Below, piece after piece: positions 6,718 to 15,498 of a stretch of DNA of 38,676 nt. This DNA comes from a virus: positions 1-38,676 of the IMG/VR virus record IMGVR_UViG_3300037321_000155. One strand, written 5' to 3'. Both the position numbers and the translations under genes were made by a program. The notes beneath the pieces are model-generated. The model was given only the letters and a program-made list of their open reading frames with translations, did not search any database and was not told where the DNA came from. Positions within the stretch are counted from its first letter, which is position 1. Every line of letters begins with the position of its first letter.

Positions 6718-8010
6718 ATGAGATTTTCTTTTTCTACACTTGGAGTACAATTAATTGCTATTCATGAAGGCTACCTTCAGGAGAATTTTTTGGCTATAAC
6801 TGCCTCCGATTCCAAAGGCATCTCGATAGAAGATTTCTTCACCAAACACGAAGCAGCGCTCCAAATCGGTAGAGACTACGACACTGACACCTTCTTCATC
6901 AAAAACAATCCTGAAATCGCACTTATTCCCGTAATTGGAGAAACTTCCAAAATGGGAGGATCTAACGGGATGCAGACCATGAGTCTCTCTCAGATGCTCC
7001 TCAAGGTTCAATCTTCAGGGATATACAAAGGCGCACTGATCTATGTAGACAGTCCCGGAGGTGAAGTAGATGGAATGGAAGACTGGGCGGACGAAATCAG
7101 AAACGCCACTATTCCTACGCTTGCCTTCATCGATGGCTATGGTGCATCAAGTGGATACTGGCAAGCCATATCAGCCAATCGCGTATTGGCAAATGTGGCC
7201 AACTCGAATATGATCGGATCGATAGGGGTGCAGACACTCCATATCGACCGTAGAGCGGTGGCGAAAAATACCATCGGTGAGGTCAAAATCATCCGTGCCC
7301 GACAGTCGGAACTCAAAAACGCAATCAACTCCTATGAGGAGCTTACTCCTGAAGGGGAAGCCTGGATCATAGATCGGCTATCAGAGTCTGCCGATACCTT
7401 CATCAATTATGTGAGTTCAAGACGACCAGACATCGACGTGAACTCCGATGTGATGAAAGGAGCTGTGTACACAGGACCGCAAGCAGTAGCTGCCGGGCTG
7501 ATTGATGGACTGGCTACCTATGACCAGGCGATCGCTGAACTGATCGGAATGATACCCGCAGGCGAAACACGTAATTCAAAATCAACAACAACTAAAACAA
7601 ACGCAAACATGAAATTCAACATTGGCATGACGGCTATTCTGTCATTCTTAGGTTTTGGAGCTGTGGCCTCTGCGGAAGAAGCCCCACTGGTGACAGAGGA
7701 GCGACTGACTGCATTGAATGCAGGTCTTGAAACTGCCACCGGCACGATCGAGACCCGAAACGCGACCATCACCCAGCTCAACGCAGACTTGAGCACTGCA
7801 AAAGCATCTCTGGTTACTGCTGAGGCAGATCGGGATCAGTACAAGGCCGATGCCGAGAAATACGGCAAGCAAGCCGGTGCCACTCACACGCCTCCAAAGA
7901 AGGATAAGCCTGAAGGAGGAAATGATGAAACTGCAAAGACAGAGCAGGAGCAATTCATGAGCTATGCTCACAATCAAGAAATCTTGAACGACATTTCTAA
8001 ATTTTCATAA
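6718..8010 (+). CDS. Prohead protease (S49/SppA-like) fused to scaffold
   Basis: A 430-aa protein for capsid maturation. Residues 65-280 form a ClpP/SppA-like serine protease: DSPGGEVDGM at 111-120, the nucleophile region DGYGASSGYW at 139-148 (likely Ser144), and Lys200 in the ARQSELK block as likely general base. The region after about residue 325 is a charged, helical, scaffold-like segment (TQLNADLSTAKASLVTAEAD), ending in a Lys/Pro/Glu-rich tail. An in-frame ATG at 7609 has an A-rich leader and could make scaffold alone, as in lambda C/Nu3. It lies immediately upstream of the major capsid gene. Confidence 0.88.
   Translation: MRFSFSTLGVQLIAIHEGYLQENFLAITASDSKGISIEDFFTKHEAALQIGRDYDTDTFFIKNNPEIALIPVIGETSKMGGSNGMQTMSLSQMLLKVQSSGIYKGALIYVDSPGGEVDGMEDWADEIRNATIPTLAFIDGYGASSGYWQAISANRVLANVANSNMIGSIGVQTLHIDRRAVAKNTIGEVKIIRARQSELKNAINSYEELTPEGEAWIIDRLSESADTFINYVSSRRPDIDVNSDVMKGAVYTGPQAVAAGLIDGLATYDQAIAELIGMIPAGETRNSKSTTTKTNANMKFNIGMTAILSFLGFGAVASAEEAPLVTEERLTALNAGLETATGTIETRNATITQLNADLSTAKASLVTAEADRDQYKADAEKYGKQAGATHTPPKKDKPEGGNDETAKTEQEQFMSYAHNQEILNDISKFS
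7609..8010 (+). CDS. Nested scaffold protein (internal start of the protease gene)
   Basis: ATG 7609 is in frame with the protease (Met298) and would give a 133-aa protein. The DNA just before it (ATCAACAACAACTAAAAC and on) is A-rich and translates to the low-complexity NSKSTTTKTNAN. It looks like an ordinary Bacteroidota leader that became coding. The product starts with a hydrophobic stretch and continues with the coiled scaffold-like part. Nested scaffolds are well known in lambda-type head modules. Internal initiation itself is inference. Confidence 0.45.
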   Translation: MKFNIGMTAILSFLGFGAVASAEEAPLVTEERLTALNAGLETATGTIETRNATITQLNADLSTAKASLVTAEADRDQYKADAEKYGKQAGATHTPPKKDKPEGGNDETAKTEQEQFMSYAHNQEILNDISKFS

Positions 8011-8013
8011 TCA

Positions 8014-9057
8014 ATGGATTTCAACATAGACGCGATCATCGCGGAATTTGGTGCCCGATACACCCCGGCAGGTCAAACTGAGCGGGATATTAAGACGCAG
8101 CTTTTTGCTGCCGCTGAGACCGAGGCTTATTTCTCCACTGTGCCAAACACAGGAGACTTTTACAGAAGCGCTTTTGCCACCGTTGGTGATGTGACACAAG
8201 CATTTGGTATTCCGTTTACGGCGAAGGGTGAAAGTACTTTTCAGCCTTTTGAGACCAAGCTTGGCGAATACAAGGTGGATCAATTGTTCACTCCGGATCG
8301 ATTCCGAAATTCTTGGGCTGGCTTCTTGGCCGCTACTCCTGAAGTAGATCGCTCCAAGTGGCCGGTGCTTCTGTGGTATATGGTCAACTTATTGTTGCCA
8401 AAAATCACCGAAGAGCAGGAAGTAGAGCAGTCTTTTTGGGGCTGGCAGAAGACAGGAGTGAATGCATCTCCTGTGGTGAACGGAACCACCTTTGTCCGTC
8501 AGTTTGCAAATGACACCACGGCCACCCCTGCCAATGCTGCGGTGGACGGACTGCATACCACGATGGCAAGAATGAGAGCTGCCGGTAGATCTACACTGAA
8601 TAACTCAGGTGTATGGTCAACCGATCCTGTGGTATTTGTAGGAGAAGTAGAAGAGTGGGTGCAGGCGGTGGAGCCTAAGCTGCGAAGAAATATGGACTAC
8701 CTCTTTATGGAGGAGGATCTTAAGAATCGCTACATCGACGGTCGAAGAGAGAAGTACAATAAGAATTATGCTCAGGAAGCAGACTTATTGTTGATTGACA
8801 AGACTACTATAAAGGTGCAACCACTGCACTCGATGGTAGGTGCCGGAGATTTTGTGTGGATGACTCCTGCAATCAATCGAATCAGACCTATTGCCAAAGA
8901 AAGCAATGGCATATTTGATATGCAAAAAGCAGACAGATCTGTCAAGATCATGAATGACTGGAAGAAGGTAATCACCTTTGACGTGCCTGAACTGGTAGTG
9001 CATAATGATCGAGGTGCTTTGATCACAGCGGAGCTTATCACAGAGAGATATTCCTAA
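8014..9057 (+). CDS. Major capsid protein
   Basis: A 347-aa protein directly after the protease/scaffold gene (three bases between stop and start), the usual place for the main capsid gene. Length fits an HK97-fold or lambda-E-like shell protein. An alternating beta pattern, an aromatic-rich middle (SFWGWQKTG) and the C-terminal block (WKKVITFDVPELVVHND) fit this fold. Membrane segments and catalytic motifs are absent. A hairpin terminator follows (9061-9094), which would lower expression of the downstream genes relative to capsid. The assignment rests on size and gene order, not on a diagnostic motif. Confidence 0.75.
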   Translation: MDFNIDAIIAEFGARYTPAGQTERDIKTQLFAAAETEAYFSTVPNTGDFYRSAFATVGDVTQAFGIPFTAKGESTFQPFETKLGEYKVDQLFTPDRFRNSWAGFLAATPEVDRSKWPVLLWYMVNLLLPKITEEQEVEQSFWGWQKTGVNASPVVNGTTFVRQFANDTTATPANAAVDGLHTTMARMRAAGRSTLNNSGVWSTDPVVFVGEVEEWVQAVEPKLRRNMDYLFMEEDLKNRYIDGRREKYNKNYAQEADLLLIDKTTIKVQPLHSMVGAGDFVWMTPAINRIRPIAKESNGIFDMQKADRSVKIMNDWKKVITFDVPELVVHNDRGALITAELITERYS

Positions 9058-9060
9058 CTG

Positions 9061-9094
9061 ATTTATGAGATCCGGGCAACTGGATCTCATAAAT
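9061..9094 (+). terminator. Hairpin after the major capsid gene
   Basis: A perfect 13-bp stem (arm ATTTATGAGATCC, 9061-9073, with 9082-9094) and an 8-base loop. Only a weak T stretch follows, so it may be a partial terminator or an mRNA-stabilising hairpin for the capsid transcript. Confidence 0.6.
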
Positions 9095-9119
9095 TTCACT
9101 TGTAATCATACCATTGAAA

Positions 9120-9500
9120 ATGGCTGAAAAAGAACTGACACCTGAGGAAGTAAAAGCTATTCAGGCAGAAAATAAAAAGCTCGTATCGGAGCTGATCGCA
9201 GCGAATGAGGCAGTAGCCAAAGCAAATGCGGTATTGGAAGAAAACGCTACATTGAAAGAGGCTGTAAAAAGTCTCAATGATGAACTGGCACTGAAAGAGC
9301 AGGAGAATGAGGAGCTAGGATCCTATCCTGTTTTGACCCACAAGGGTAAGAAATACGAGTTGATTGATGCAAAATCAAGAGCTCGGTTTGAAGGCAAAAA
9401 TATAGTAATCACGCTTGAGACTTTGAAAGAAGACAAAAAACTGATTGAACACTGCATCAAGAAGGGATATTCCTGCTTGAGAGAAAAAGGAGGCAACTAA
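9120..9500 (+). CDS. Coiled-coil virion-module protein
   Basis: A 126-aa protein with a long heptad-type helix over residues 5-70 (Glu, Lys, Ala and Leu rich) followed by a compact domain starting at SYPVLTHKGKKYEL. ATG 9120 is chosen over the in-frame TTG 9114. It sits between the capsid gene and a virion gene that begins at its stop (TAATG). Several phages keep a small head-completion protein here, but no motif gives the role. Confidence 0.65.
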   Translation: MAEKELTPEEVKAIQAENKKLVSELIAANEAVAKANAVLEENATLKEAVKSLNDELALKEQENEELGSYPVLTHKGKKYELIDAKSRARFEGKNIVITLETLKEDKKLIEHCIKKGYSCLREKGGN

Positions 9501-10039
9501 TGGGCTTTGAATCGCTGAAGAAAAACAAGCTGAGGGACAATGCTCCCGGGCTTAGAAAAAACATCCTAATCGCAGAGCGTGACTGGTTTGTGGCATTGAC
9601 AGGATTGAAAGCACCTGTAGGACCATTTCTTTTAGCCGGAGACACGCTTCGGATTATCGGAAATCATGAGTTTGTAGCTGGAAAGGGATTTGTTCCATTT
9701 CACTCAACTCTTGCTACGGCTGAGCTTACGGGTGAGAATGTAGGAGACCGCGAGTCTCGGACTAATAATCCGTCTCTGCTAGCCCAGCATCCCGGCTTGA
9801 CAGCTGAGATTGTAGAGTTCTTCCAATCCCGAAAAAATGGCGATTGGATCGTACTTCAGCAGACGTTGGCTGGTGAGTGGATTCAAATGGGAGAGGATGG
9901 ACTCGAAGCCGAGATAATGTTCTCTTTCGGTTCCGGCAAAGTCGATGGTGGCTATCAAGGTGTGACCGCTACGATCTCAAACTTTGGCAAGCCATACTTC
10001 TACGAGGGAGATATTGTCTACTATCCAGAGCCGGCTTAA
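9500..10039 (+). CDS. Putative virion structural protein
   Basis: A 179-aa protein with many short hydrophobic strands and few long helices. The start ATG 9500 overlaps the upstream stop (TAATG) and has an unusually good ribosome binding site (AAAAAGGAGG) eight bases before. No signal peptide or enzyme motif is seen. The location after the capsid gene suggests a decoration, head-completion or tail protein. I cannot choose between these. Confidence 0.65.
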   Translation: MGFESLKKNKLRDNAPGLRKNILIAERDWFVALTGLKAPVGPFLLAGDTLRIIGNHEFVAGKGFVPFHSTLATAELTGENVGDRESRTNNPSLLAQHPGLTAEIVEFFQSRKNGDWIVLQQTLAGEWIQMGEDGLEAEIMFSFGSGKVDGGYQGVTATISNFGKPYFYEGDIVYYPEPA

Positions 10040-10050
10040 GTGATCTGCTA

Positions 10051-10278
10051 ATGGAAAAATCAATAAAGAAAGCTCCGTCACTTCCCCAGGATGTGGCTGA
10101 GAAATACGAAGCGACAATCATCCCTACTGTAGTGATGATCGCTTCGGGAAAATCCAAAGGCTCCTATGATCTGACTAGAATCAGAATGGAAGATGCCGAA
10201 AAGCTAGCGAATGACGGGAAGTACTTGAAGAAGAAATCACCCGAAAAGCCTTCAAAAGCTGAAAAAATTAAAGGTTAA
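10051..10278 (+). CDS. Small lysine-rich protein
   Basis: A 75-aa basic protein starting at ATG 10051 (MEKSIKKAP). An open frame extends upstream over the previous gene but has no separate start signal there. The C-terminal third is Lys, Glu, Ser and Pro rich (KKKSPEKPSKAEKIKG) and likely disordered. It closes the capsid transcription unit before a terminator. The start of residues 15-55 (a short beta pattern with SGKSKGSYDL) resembles small head-tail proteins only in size; function unknown. Confidence 0.6.
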   Translation: MEKSIKKAPSLPQDVAEKYEATIIPTVVMIASGKSKGSYDLTRIRMEDAEKLANDGKYLKKKSPEKPSKAEKIKG

Positions 10279-10300
10279 CTATTAGGGCTAGTTTGGTGTG

Positions 10301-10331
10301 AAAGCCATCCCATCATTGGGATGGTTTTTTT
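10301..10331 (+). terminator. Intrinsic terminator of the capsid unit
   Basis: An 8-bp GC-rich stem CCATCCCA/TGGGATGG (10305-10312 and 10317-10324) extended by A/T pairs, a 4-base loop and a run of T (10325-10331). Late promoter P4 begins three bases later. Confidence 0.88.
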
Positions 10332-10333
10332 AT

Positions 10334-10369
10334 TGTCCTTTAGCTGGCAATTTCCAAAGCTTAGGTTTG
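10334..10369 (+). promoter_or_regulatory. Late promoter P4 (TGTCCTTTA - N19 - TAGGTTTG)
   Basis: TGTCCTTTA at 10334-10342, 19 bases, and TAGGTTTG at 10362-10369, a perfect match to the Bacteroidota -7 consensus TAnnTTTG. ATG 10374 follows after four bases. This is the clearest example of the shared late promoter. Confidence 0.75.
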
Positions 10370-10373
10370 AGAC

Positions 10374-10700
10374 ATGAAGCGAACCAAAAAAACAACCCAA
10401 ACCCTACTGGAAATTTCCAAGACTTTGCCAACACAGAAATACCAATCCACCGGTAAATTATCTGAACCCGGTCATCTTTTGATTCAAAAAGGAATGACCC
10501 ACGATGGTGACAATATTCCCATTCTTCCCCATAAGAATTATATCAAATCGATTTTTGTCGAAAACGAAGTGAATCACTTCAATCGCTTGAAATCAGCATT
10601 TGACAGCAATGGCAAAATAGGAGTGAAAGCCTATGTCAAAAGACTCATCAAACCACAATTTGAACTACAAGTATTCATTCGAATTGATGCACTCTTGTGA
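10374..10700 (+). CDS. Small basic protein, first gene of the packaging operon
   Basis: A 108-aa basic protein of unknown function. It starts four bases after promoter P4. It contains no recognisable DNA-binding motif or signal sequence. The last strand (FELQVFIRIDALL) and the placement before the terminase genes suggest a conserved structural or packaging accessory protein. A homologous layout (short gene, 190-aa gene, small terminase, large terminase) is common in Bacteroidota phages from memory. Its stop overlaps the next start (TGATG). Confidence 0.65.
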   Translation: MKRTKKTTQTLLEISKTLPTQKYQSTGKLSEPGHLLIQKGMTHDGDNIPILPHKNYIKSIFVENEVNHFNRLKSAFDSNGKIGVKAYVKRLIKPQFELQVFIRIDALL

Positions 10701-11278
10701 TGCAGAGCATTGACGCCTGGCTGCAAGATCAAGACTATTGCAAAGGGGTAGCACTCTATCGGAAGTATGGATCAGATGCGGTATTGCTTACTATTTTTGA
10801 CTTGCCAGAAACTTCATTCACCCGAAAGAAACTAGCCGCTGCCTTGGAATTGATGTCTGGGAATACGATTGAGAAATCAGACAAAATTGAAGCAGCTAAT
10901 CCTCAGCAAGCCTCAAAGCAGGTAACTACCCCAAAGCCGGTCCTTGAGCTGATCCAAAAAAGGAGCCAATACCACGAGTCACTGTATTACACGACTTCGA
11001 TAGCTGACAGGCACAAGATTTCCTTGGCCATTTTGGCTATTGGCACCAAGCTGGATGGCTGGTATGATCAGGGTCAGCTACCATCGGGCGAGGTGGAGAA
11101 TGACATGCAGGAACTCGATATTGCGCTGAACGCATGGGATCTCCATCAAACGGTCAATAACAATATGACTTATATCACCAAAAACAGGAAGCGAGAAGAT
11201 AAACTGGGAGAGGTGAGCCGTAGAACCCGACAAAACACAGCAATAGAAACGCGACTAAAGTCTATGAATTATGAGTAG
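10700..11278 (+). CDS. Packaging-module protein of unknown function
   Basis: A 192-aa, mostly helical protein. ATG 10700 is chosen; an in-frame GTG three bases upstream adds one residue. The N-terminal 60 residues contain AVLLTIFDLP, followed by a linker, and the C-terminal half has charged helices ending in a basic tail (KNRKREDKLGEVSRRTRQN). Genes like this lie directly before the terminase genes in Bacteroidota prophages. No enzyme motif is seen. It overlaps the next gene by eight bases. Confidence 0.65.
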   Translation: MQSIDAWLQDQDYCKGVALYRKYGSDAVLLTIFDLPETSFTRKKLAAALELMSGNTIEKSDKIEAANPQQASKQVTTPKPVLELIQKRSQYHESLYYTTSIADRHKISLAILAIGTKLDGWYDQGQLPSGEVENDMQELDIALNAWDLHQTVNNNMTYITKNRKREDKLGEVSRRTRQNTAIETRLKSMNYE

Positions 11279-11933
11279 TCTATTTCCCGAGAATCGCGGT
11301 AAAATTGAAGTGAAAATGGATACTCCGGAAGATCGGATAGCTGGGTTCATGATCAGCAAGATCGAGAAAGAATCGCTGCATAAAGGAGATCATGTAATTA
11401 TGAAACGCTGGCTAAAAATCTGGGGATTACTGCTAAACTATCATTCACCCTCTCAGGCAGTCGAAGCACACGTCAAAATGTGTACTGAAGATCCGGATAT
11501 TGGCACGATCAGTATGCGTACAGCTTGGTATGATCTGAAAAATGCAACCAGAATTTGGGGAGATCTGAATGAGGTGCCCTATCATGCTTCCTTGGTATTA
11601 TTGTCAGAATATGCGATGAAAACCTTCCAATTAGCAGCGCAAAAAAAGGATGTCAAAGAGATGAATCGCTCCATAGCCGAAATGCGGGAAATAAGAAGGG
11701 ATCTACACAATATCTCAGACACGGGAGATACTGACACCGTGACCTCTCGATTTGTATTGATTATCCAGACCGGAATTGATGGTCAATCTCCCAGGACTAT
11801 TGATTTGGACCACTACGAAGATTTGCCAGAAGATATCGCTAATGAAGTGATCGAGGCGGTGCAGGGTCAAGAGATAGATTCGGGTAAATTCATGCAGATT
11901 GTAGATGATGCAAAAAATGTAGCTGAATCTTAA
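11271..11933 (+). CDS. terS: Putative terminase small subunit
   Basis: A 220-aa protein immediately before the large terminase (TAATG overlap). A small terminase would recognise phage DNA and regulate packaging. It is helical throughout the first 150 residues, including an HTH-like stretch (PSQAVEAHVKMCTEDPDIGTIS), and ends in an acidic tail with few aromatic residues. The assignment rests on position, size and helical content; there is no exact motif for this family. Confidence 0.6.
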   Translation: MSSLFPENRGKIEVKMDTPEDRIAGFMISKIEKESLHKGDHVIMKRWLKIWGLLLNYHSPSQAVEAHVKMCTEDPDIGTISMRTAWYDLKNATRIWGDLNEVPYHASLVLLSEYAMKTFQLAAQKKDVKEMNRSIAEMREIRRDLHNISDTGDTDTVTSRFVLIIQTGIDGQSPRTIDLDHYEDLPEDIANEVIEAVQGQEIDSGKFMQIVDDAKNVAES

Positions 11934-13588
11934 TGCTGAAAGCGACGCAAACAGTATTCAATAAGCCTCAGCAGATTTTCCAAGTACTCAAGTCATTTTC
12001 TGCCAAAAATATATGGTCCAGAGGTACTGGAAAATCATTTTTGATAGCCTGGTTAATTCACATGATTGTGAAGTGGATGCCTCGATCCAGCTGGGCGATT
12101 ATCGGAAAATCCTATAAGCAGTTATTGACAAGAACACTTCCCACTACCATAGCCACTTTGGAGAGTGTTTTCGGCTATAAGCAGGATCGGGATTTCTTTG
12201 TCAGAAAAAGGCCACCTAAAAACTCACGGTTTGAAAGCCCATTTTCTCCACCATTGGATTACGACCATTGCATCACTTTTCGAAATGGGACCTTCTTTCA
12301 CCTGGTATCGCTTGATGGTGGTGGATCAACGATTCGAGGATTATCAATAGATGGCTATCTGGGAGATGAAGCCTTGGAAATCAATAAGGAACGCATGGAC
12401 TCTGAAGTGGTACCTACCAATCGGGGAAATATGAGGTATTTCAAGCATATCCCATTCCACCATGGAAGCTTCTTTTTCTCATCGATGGGTTATGGCCATG
12501 AATTCAAGTGGATGCTTGATTCAGGAAAGTATTACGAAGACGATGGCTTCAATTTCAGAGCTATTCGGCAGCAGATTGTAGAGAAGGAAAAGGAGTTGGT
12601 GGACTGCCCGGATAAGGGTAGAATGTCGGAATTATGGGAGCAGATCCTTAAGCTTAAGCGCCAATTGCGCTGGTATAAGAATAAGAATGGATTCCTCTAT
12701 ATGGAGGCCGATGTATTCGATAATATCGAGAATGTAGGCTGGGCATACATCAAGGAGATGCGGCGAACTCTATTGGACTTCATCTTCATGGTGGAGATGC
12801 TGAACTGGTTTCCAGAGGGCATTGAATCAGGCTTCTATTTCCTGCTTAACCGGACAGATCACGGCTATTCGAATAAGTTTGACCAGGGATATATATCAGG
12901 CCTGACTCAAGATGGGGCGGCCATTAAGACAGCCGATTGCCGTATGGACAGCGACCTGGTAGGAGGGCAGCCTCTAAGGATAGCGGTCGACTGGGGTAGT
13001 CATATCAATAGCCTGACGATCACGCAATACCTACTAAGCATCAACACACTGAGATTCATCAAAGACCTGTATGTCAAGGGGGAATTGCTGGATAAGTTAG
13101 CCAGTGACTTCTGCGATTACTACCACTACCACAACAAGAAGGAAGTGTACATGAGCTATGGTCACGATGGTAACGTACACCATGCCAATAGTAAGCTCAC
13201 CTATGCTGAGCAGTTCGCCAAGATCCTTGAGGCTAGAGGATGGATAGTGTACCTGAGTTATGAATCAGTACCCTTGGGTCAGATGGAGCGATACCTATTG
13301 TGGGGTAAGGTGCTGCAGAATACCAGCAATGCCAAGAAGGGTAAGCCTACAGATCCAGCACTGCCACTGGTAGAATTCAATCTTGATAACTGCAACGCCA
13401 CATTCATATCCATGCAGAATGCACCTGCCAAAGAAGGAAGGAATGGAATCGAAAAGAATAAGAGCAGTGAACGGAATGCACTCATACCTCAGGAGGAAGC
13501 GACTCACCTAAGCGACACCGCTGACTACAATCTGACGGGCATAGTCCGCGATCCTTTCTCTACTATGCCCTCTTATATAGGAAATTAA
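11933..13588 (+). CDS. terL: Terminase large subunit (packaging ATPase/nuclease)
   Basis: A 551-aa packaging motor. The Walker A-type loop RGTGKS is at residues 30-35 and Walker B-type GYLGDEA at 141-147 (acidic D145, E146). The C-terminal nuclease half begins near RIAVDWG (about residue 340), where the Asp is the likely first metal ligand. Length is typical of large terminases. The start overlaps the previous stop (TAATG). An unusually strong terminator follows. Codon use matches the capsid genes. Confidence 0.88.
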   Translation: MLKATQTVFNKPQQIFQVLKSFSAKNIWSRGTGKSFLIAWLIHMIVKWMPRSSWAIIGKSYKQLLTRTLPTTIATLESVFGYKQDRDFFVRKRPPKNSRFESPFSPPLDYDHCITFRNGTFFHLVSLDGGGSTIRGLSIDGYLGDEALEINKERMDSEVVPTNRGNMRYFKHIPFHHGSFFFSSMGYGHEFKWMLDSGKYYEDDGFNFRAIRQQIVEKEKELVDCPDKGRMSELWEQILKLKRQLRWYKNKNGFLYMEADVFDNIENVGWAYIKEMRRTLLDFIFMVEMLNWFPEGIESGFYFLLNRTDHGYSNKFDQGYISGLTQDGAAIKTADCRMDSDLVGGQPLRIAVDWGSHINSLTITQYLLSINTLRFIKDLYVKGELLDKLASDFCDYYHYHNKKEVYMSYGHDGNVHHANSKLTYAEQFAKILEARGWIVYLSYESVPLGQMERYLLWGKVLQNTSNAKKGKPTDPALPLVEFNLDNCNATFISMQNAPAKEGRNGIEKNKSSERNALIPQEEATHLSDTADYNLTGIVRDPFSTMPSYIGN

Positions 13589-13610
13589 AAACAATATATC
13601 AACTACAGTG

Positions 13611-13647
13611 AAAGGATATTCGACCGGTTCGTATATCCTTTTTTTTT
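13611..13647 (+). terminator. Intrinsic terminator after the large terminase
   Basis: A 9-bp stem AAAGGATAT/ATATCCTTT (13611-13619 and 13633-13641), with a further short pairing inside, and a run of nine T. The 190 bases to the next gene hold this terminator and promoter P5; I see no further gene there. Confidence 0.88.
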
Positions 13648-13801
13648 GAAAGAAATTGCCAAATTCCCACAGATCATGGCTGGGATGATCCTTTGATTTT
13701 GCAGTATGCCGGGGAACTAGCCGGTATAAAAATCTAATTATCAAAATATTGCAAACTTTTGCTTTGCAGATATACAAATTCAGAAGATACTGGATTTTGC
13801 A

Positions 13802-13837
13802 TGTCCTCTAAACCGTCGGATAGTCTCTTGAAATTTG
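13802..13837 (+). promoter_or_regulatory. Late promoter P5 (TGTCCTCTA - N19 - GAAATTTG)
   Basis: TGTCCTCTA at 13802-13810, 19 bases, GAAATTTG at 13830-13837, then ACT and ATG 13841. The end TTTGACTATG is identical to that of P1. Confidence 0.7.
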
Positions 13838-13840
13838 ACT

Positions 13841-14158
13841 ATGAAAATTATTCATCTCAAAGATGCGATGGAAGAGATGCAAGGTGAAAATCCTTTCTCG
13901 ATCACATTTGTAACCTGTGATACCAACCGGAAAACAGGTGGTGAAATAATGAAATTGGATAATGTAATACTGTCATTCAACCAAAATAATGCAGGGAAAT
14001 TAGGTTTTGAAAAACCCGAATTGCCTGTTACTGAATTTTCAAAAAAGCCAAAGCACTACACCAATGCTACCCGTAATGTGTTGCTGCAAAATGGCATGAG
14101 GCGAAAATTTCACATCCGATTACTTCTCGAATTCAACGGACAAAAAGTATTCTACTAA
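13841..14158 (+). CDS. Small late protein before the portal gene
   Basis: A 105-aa protein starting at ATG 13841, three bases after the -7 box of P5. An in-frame TTG at 13835 lies inside that box and is unlikely. Sequence features are a beta-rich N-terminus (FSITFVTCDTNRKTGGEIM) and a basic C-terminus (MRRKFHIRLLLEFNG). Similar small proteins stand before portal genes in Bacteroidota prophages, as far as I recall. No catalytic motif is visible. The stop overlaps the portal start (TAATG). Confidence 0.65.
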   Translation: MKIIHLKDAMEEMQGENPFSITFVTCDTNRKTGGEIMKLDNVILSFNQNNAGKLGFEKPELPVTEFSKKPKHYTNATRNVLLQNGMRRKFHIRLLLEFNGQKVFY

Positions 14159-15498
14159 TGAGCAATGTGATTGAAGGAATTAATCCTGGCGTGGTGTATT
14201 CCAAAGCAACAGGAAATATATACAAGACAGTTGATTTGAAAGCGCATCACCTGATGAAGGTACCGACTATCAAGTCCAACGAATCTACAGAGATAGTTAT
14301 GTGGGGGACTGATAATCTATTTCCTCAACGAGTACTCAAAGAGATTCGTAAGAATACAATCATCGGTCCTACACTAAAGAAGCAGGCTGAGATTGCCTAT
14401 GACGAAATCATCTACGGATTCAATGAATACGATGGGAATGGCAATGTGAAATTTCGAAGAGTCATTGATCCAAAGGTCGAAGCTTTTTTTAAGCGGTCAC
14501 ATATCCACCGCTACTACATTGAAGCGCTGAGAAACTTCTATTACTTCTACTTCGCAGTCCCGAAATTAATATTCACAGCGGATCGATCTGAGGTGTATTC
14601 GCTATCCTGTTACAAGACCGCTCACTTCCGATTTGAGAAGCCTAATAAATCGGGCCAAATCCCAAATGGTTATGTGTGTGCGGATTGGGAATCCGTGATG
14701 AGTGTGCAATCTGATTATGTGGAAAAACTTCCACTGATCGACATCTATGCAGATCCTGAAAGCTATCGAGCAGGGAGCGATTTCAAATTGATTTATCCCC
14801 TTGCGTATCCGACTGAGGACGAGATTCACTATCCTCTTGTGGATTGGAATGCAGCGCGTGAGTCGGGATGGCTGGACGTAGCGCAGTCCATTCCCAAATT
14901 CAAAAAAGCACTCATGAAGAATCAGATCTCTTTGAAGAATCTGATTCAGGTCCCCAGCTGGTGGTGGGAATGGAAGTATCCGGGCTTTTCCAAGATGGAT
15001 CAAAAGGAGCGACTGGCTGTCCAGAATCTTGAGATTGACCGGTTTGAATTATTTTTCAAGGGAGATGATGCAGCCGGAAACTCGATGATGGTGACTTACA
15101 TCTCTGATCCTGCCCATCAAAAGGAATATCAAGGCTGGAAAATAGAGGCTGTTGACAACAAAATCAAAGATGGCTTGTACATCGAAGACTCAAATGAGGC
15201 CTCATCTCACCTTTTGTATTCTCTAGGAATGGATCCGGCTATCGTCGGAGCACAACCGGGGTCAAAACTTGGGGGAGGATCTGGCTCTGACAAGCGAGTA
15301 GCATTTAATATCTACCTGGACACGATCCGATCCCATCAAGACATCCTGTTGGAGCCGCTGTCATGGATAGGAAATTTCAACAAGTGGCCGTCCTACTGTT
15401 ACAAATCCCGAAATTCGCTGAACGCTTCAAGTTCTGCGGCTGCGGATCTACCGCCTTCAAAGAATCCTATGGCTGAACCTGTACAACAATCCTCGTAA
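14158..15498 (+). CDS. Putative portal protein
   Basis: A 446-aa protein placed between terminase and neck genes. The portal would form the dodecameric ring through which DNA enters the capsid. Suggestive elements are the mixed alpha/beta N-terminal half with MWGTDNLFPQRVL at about 43-55, the Trp-rich segment (VPSWWWEWKYPG) near 262-273, and a low-complexity Ser/Pro/Ala C-terminus, all without membrane segments. Portal-like proteins in Bacteroidota phages have a similar start. The call depends mainly on gene order and size. The start overlaps the upstream stop (TAATG), and the stop overlaps the next start. Confidence 0.65.
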   Translation: MSNVIEGINPGVVYSKATGNIYKTVDLKAHHLMKVPTIKSNESTEIVMWGTDNLFPQRVLKEIRKNTIIGPTLKKQAEIAYDEIIYGFNEYDGNGNVKFRRVIDPKVEAFFKRSHIHRYYIEALRNFYYFYFAVPKLIFTADRSEVYSLSCYKTAHFRFEKPNKSGQIPNGYVCADWESVMSVQSDYVEKLPLIDIYADPESYRAGSDFKLIYPLAYPTEDEIHYPLVDWNAARESGWLDVAQSIPKFKKALMKNQISLKNLIQVPSWWWEWKYPGFSKMDQKERLAVQNLEIDRFELFFKGDDAAGNSMMVTYISDPAHQKEYQGWKIEAVDNKIKDGLYIEDSNEASSHLLYSLGMDPAIVGAQPGSKLGGGSGSDKRVAFNIYLDTIRSHQDILLEPLSWIGNFNKWPSYCYKSRNSLNASSSAAADLPPSKNPMAEPVQQSS

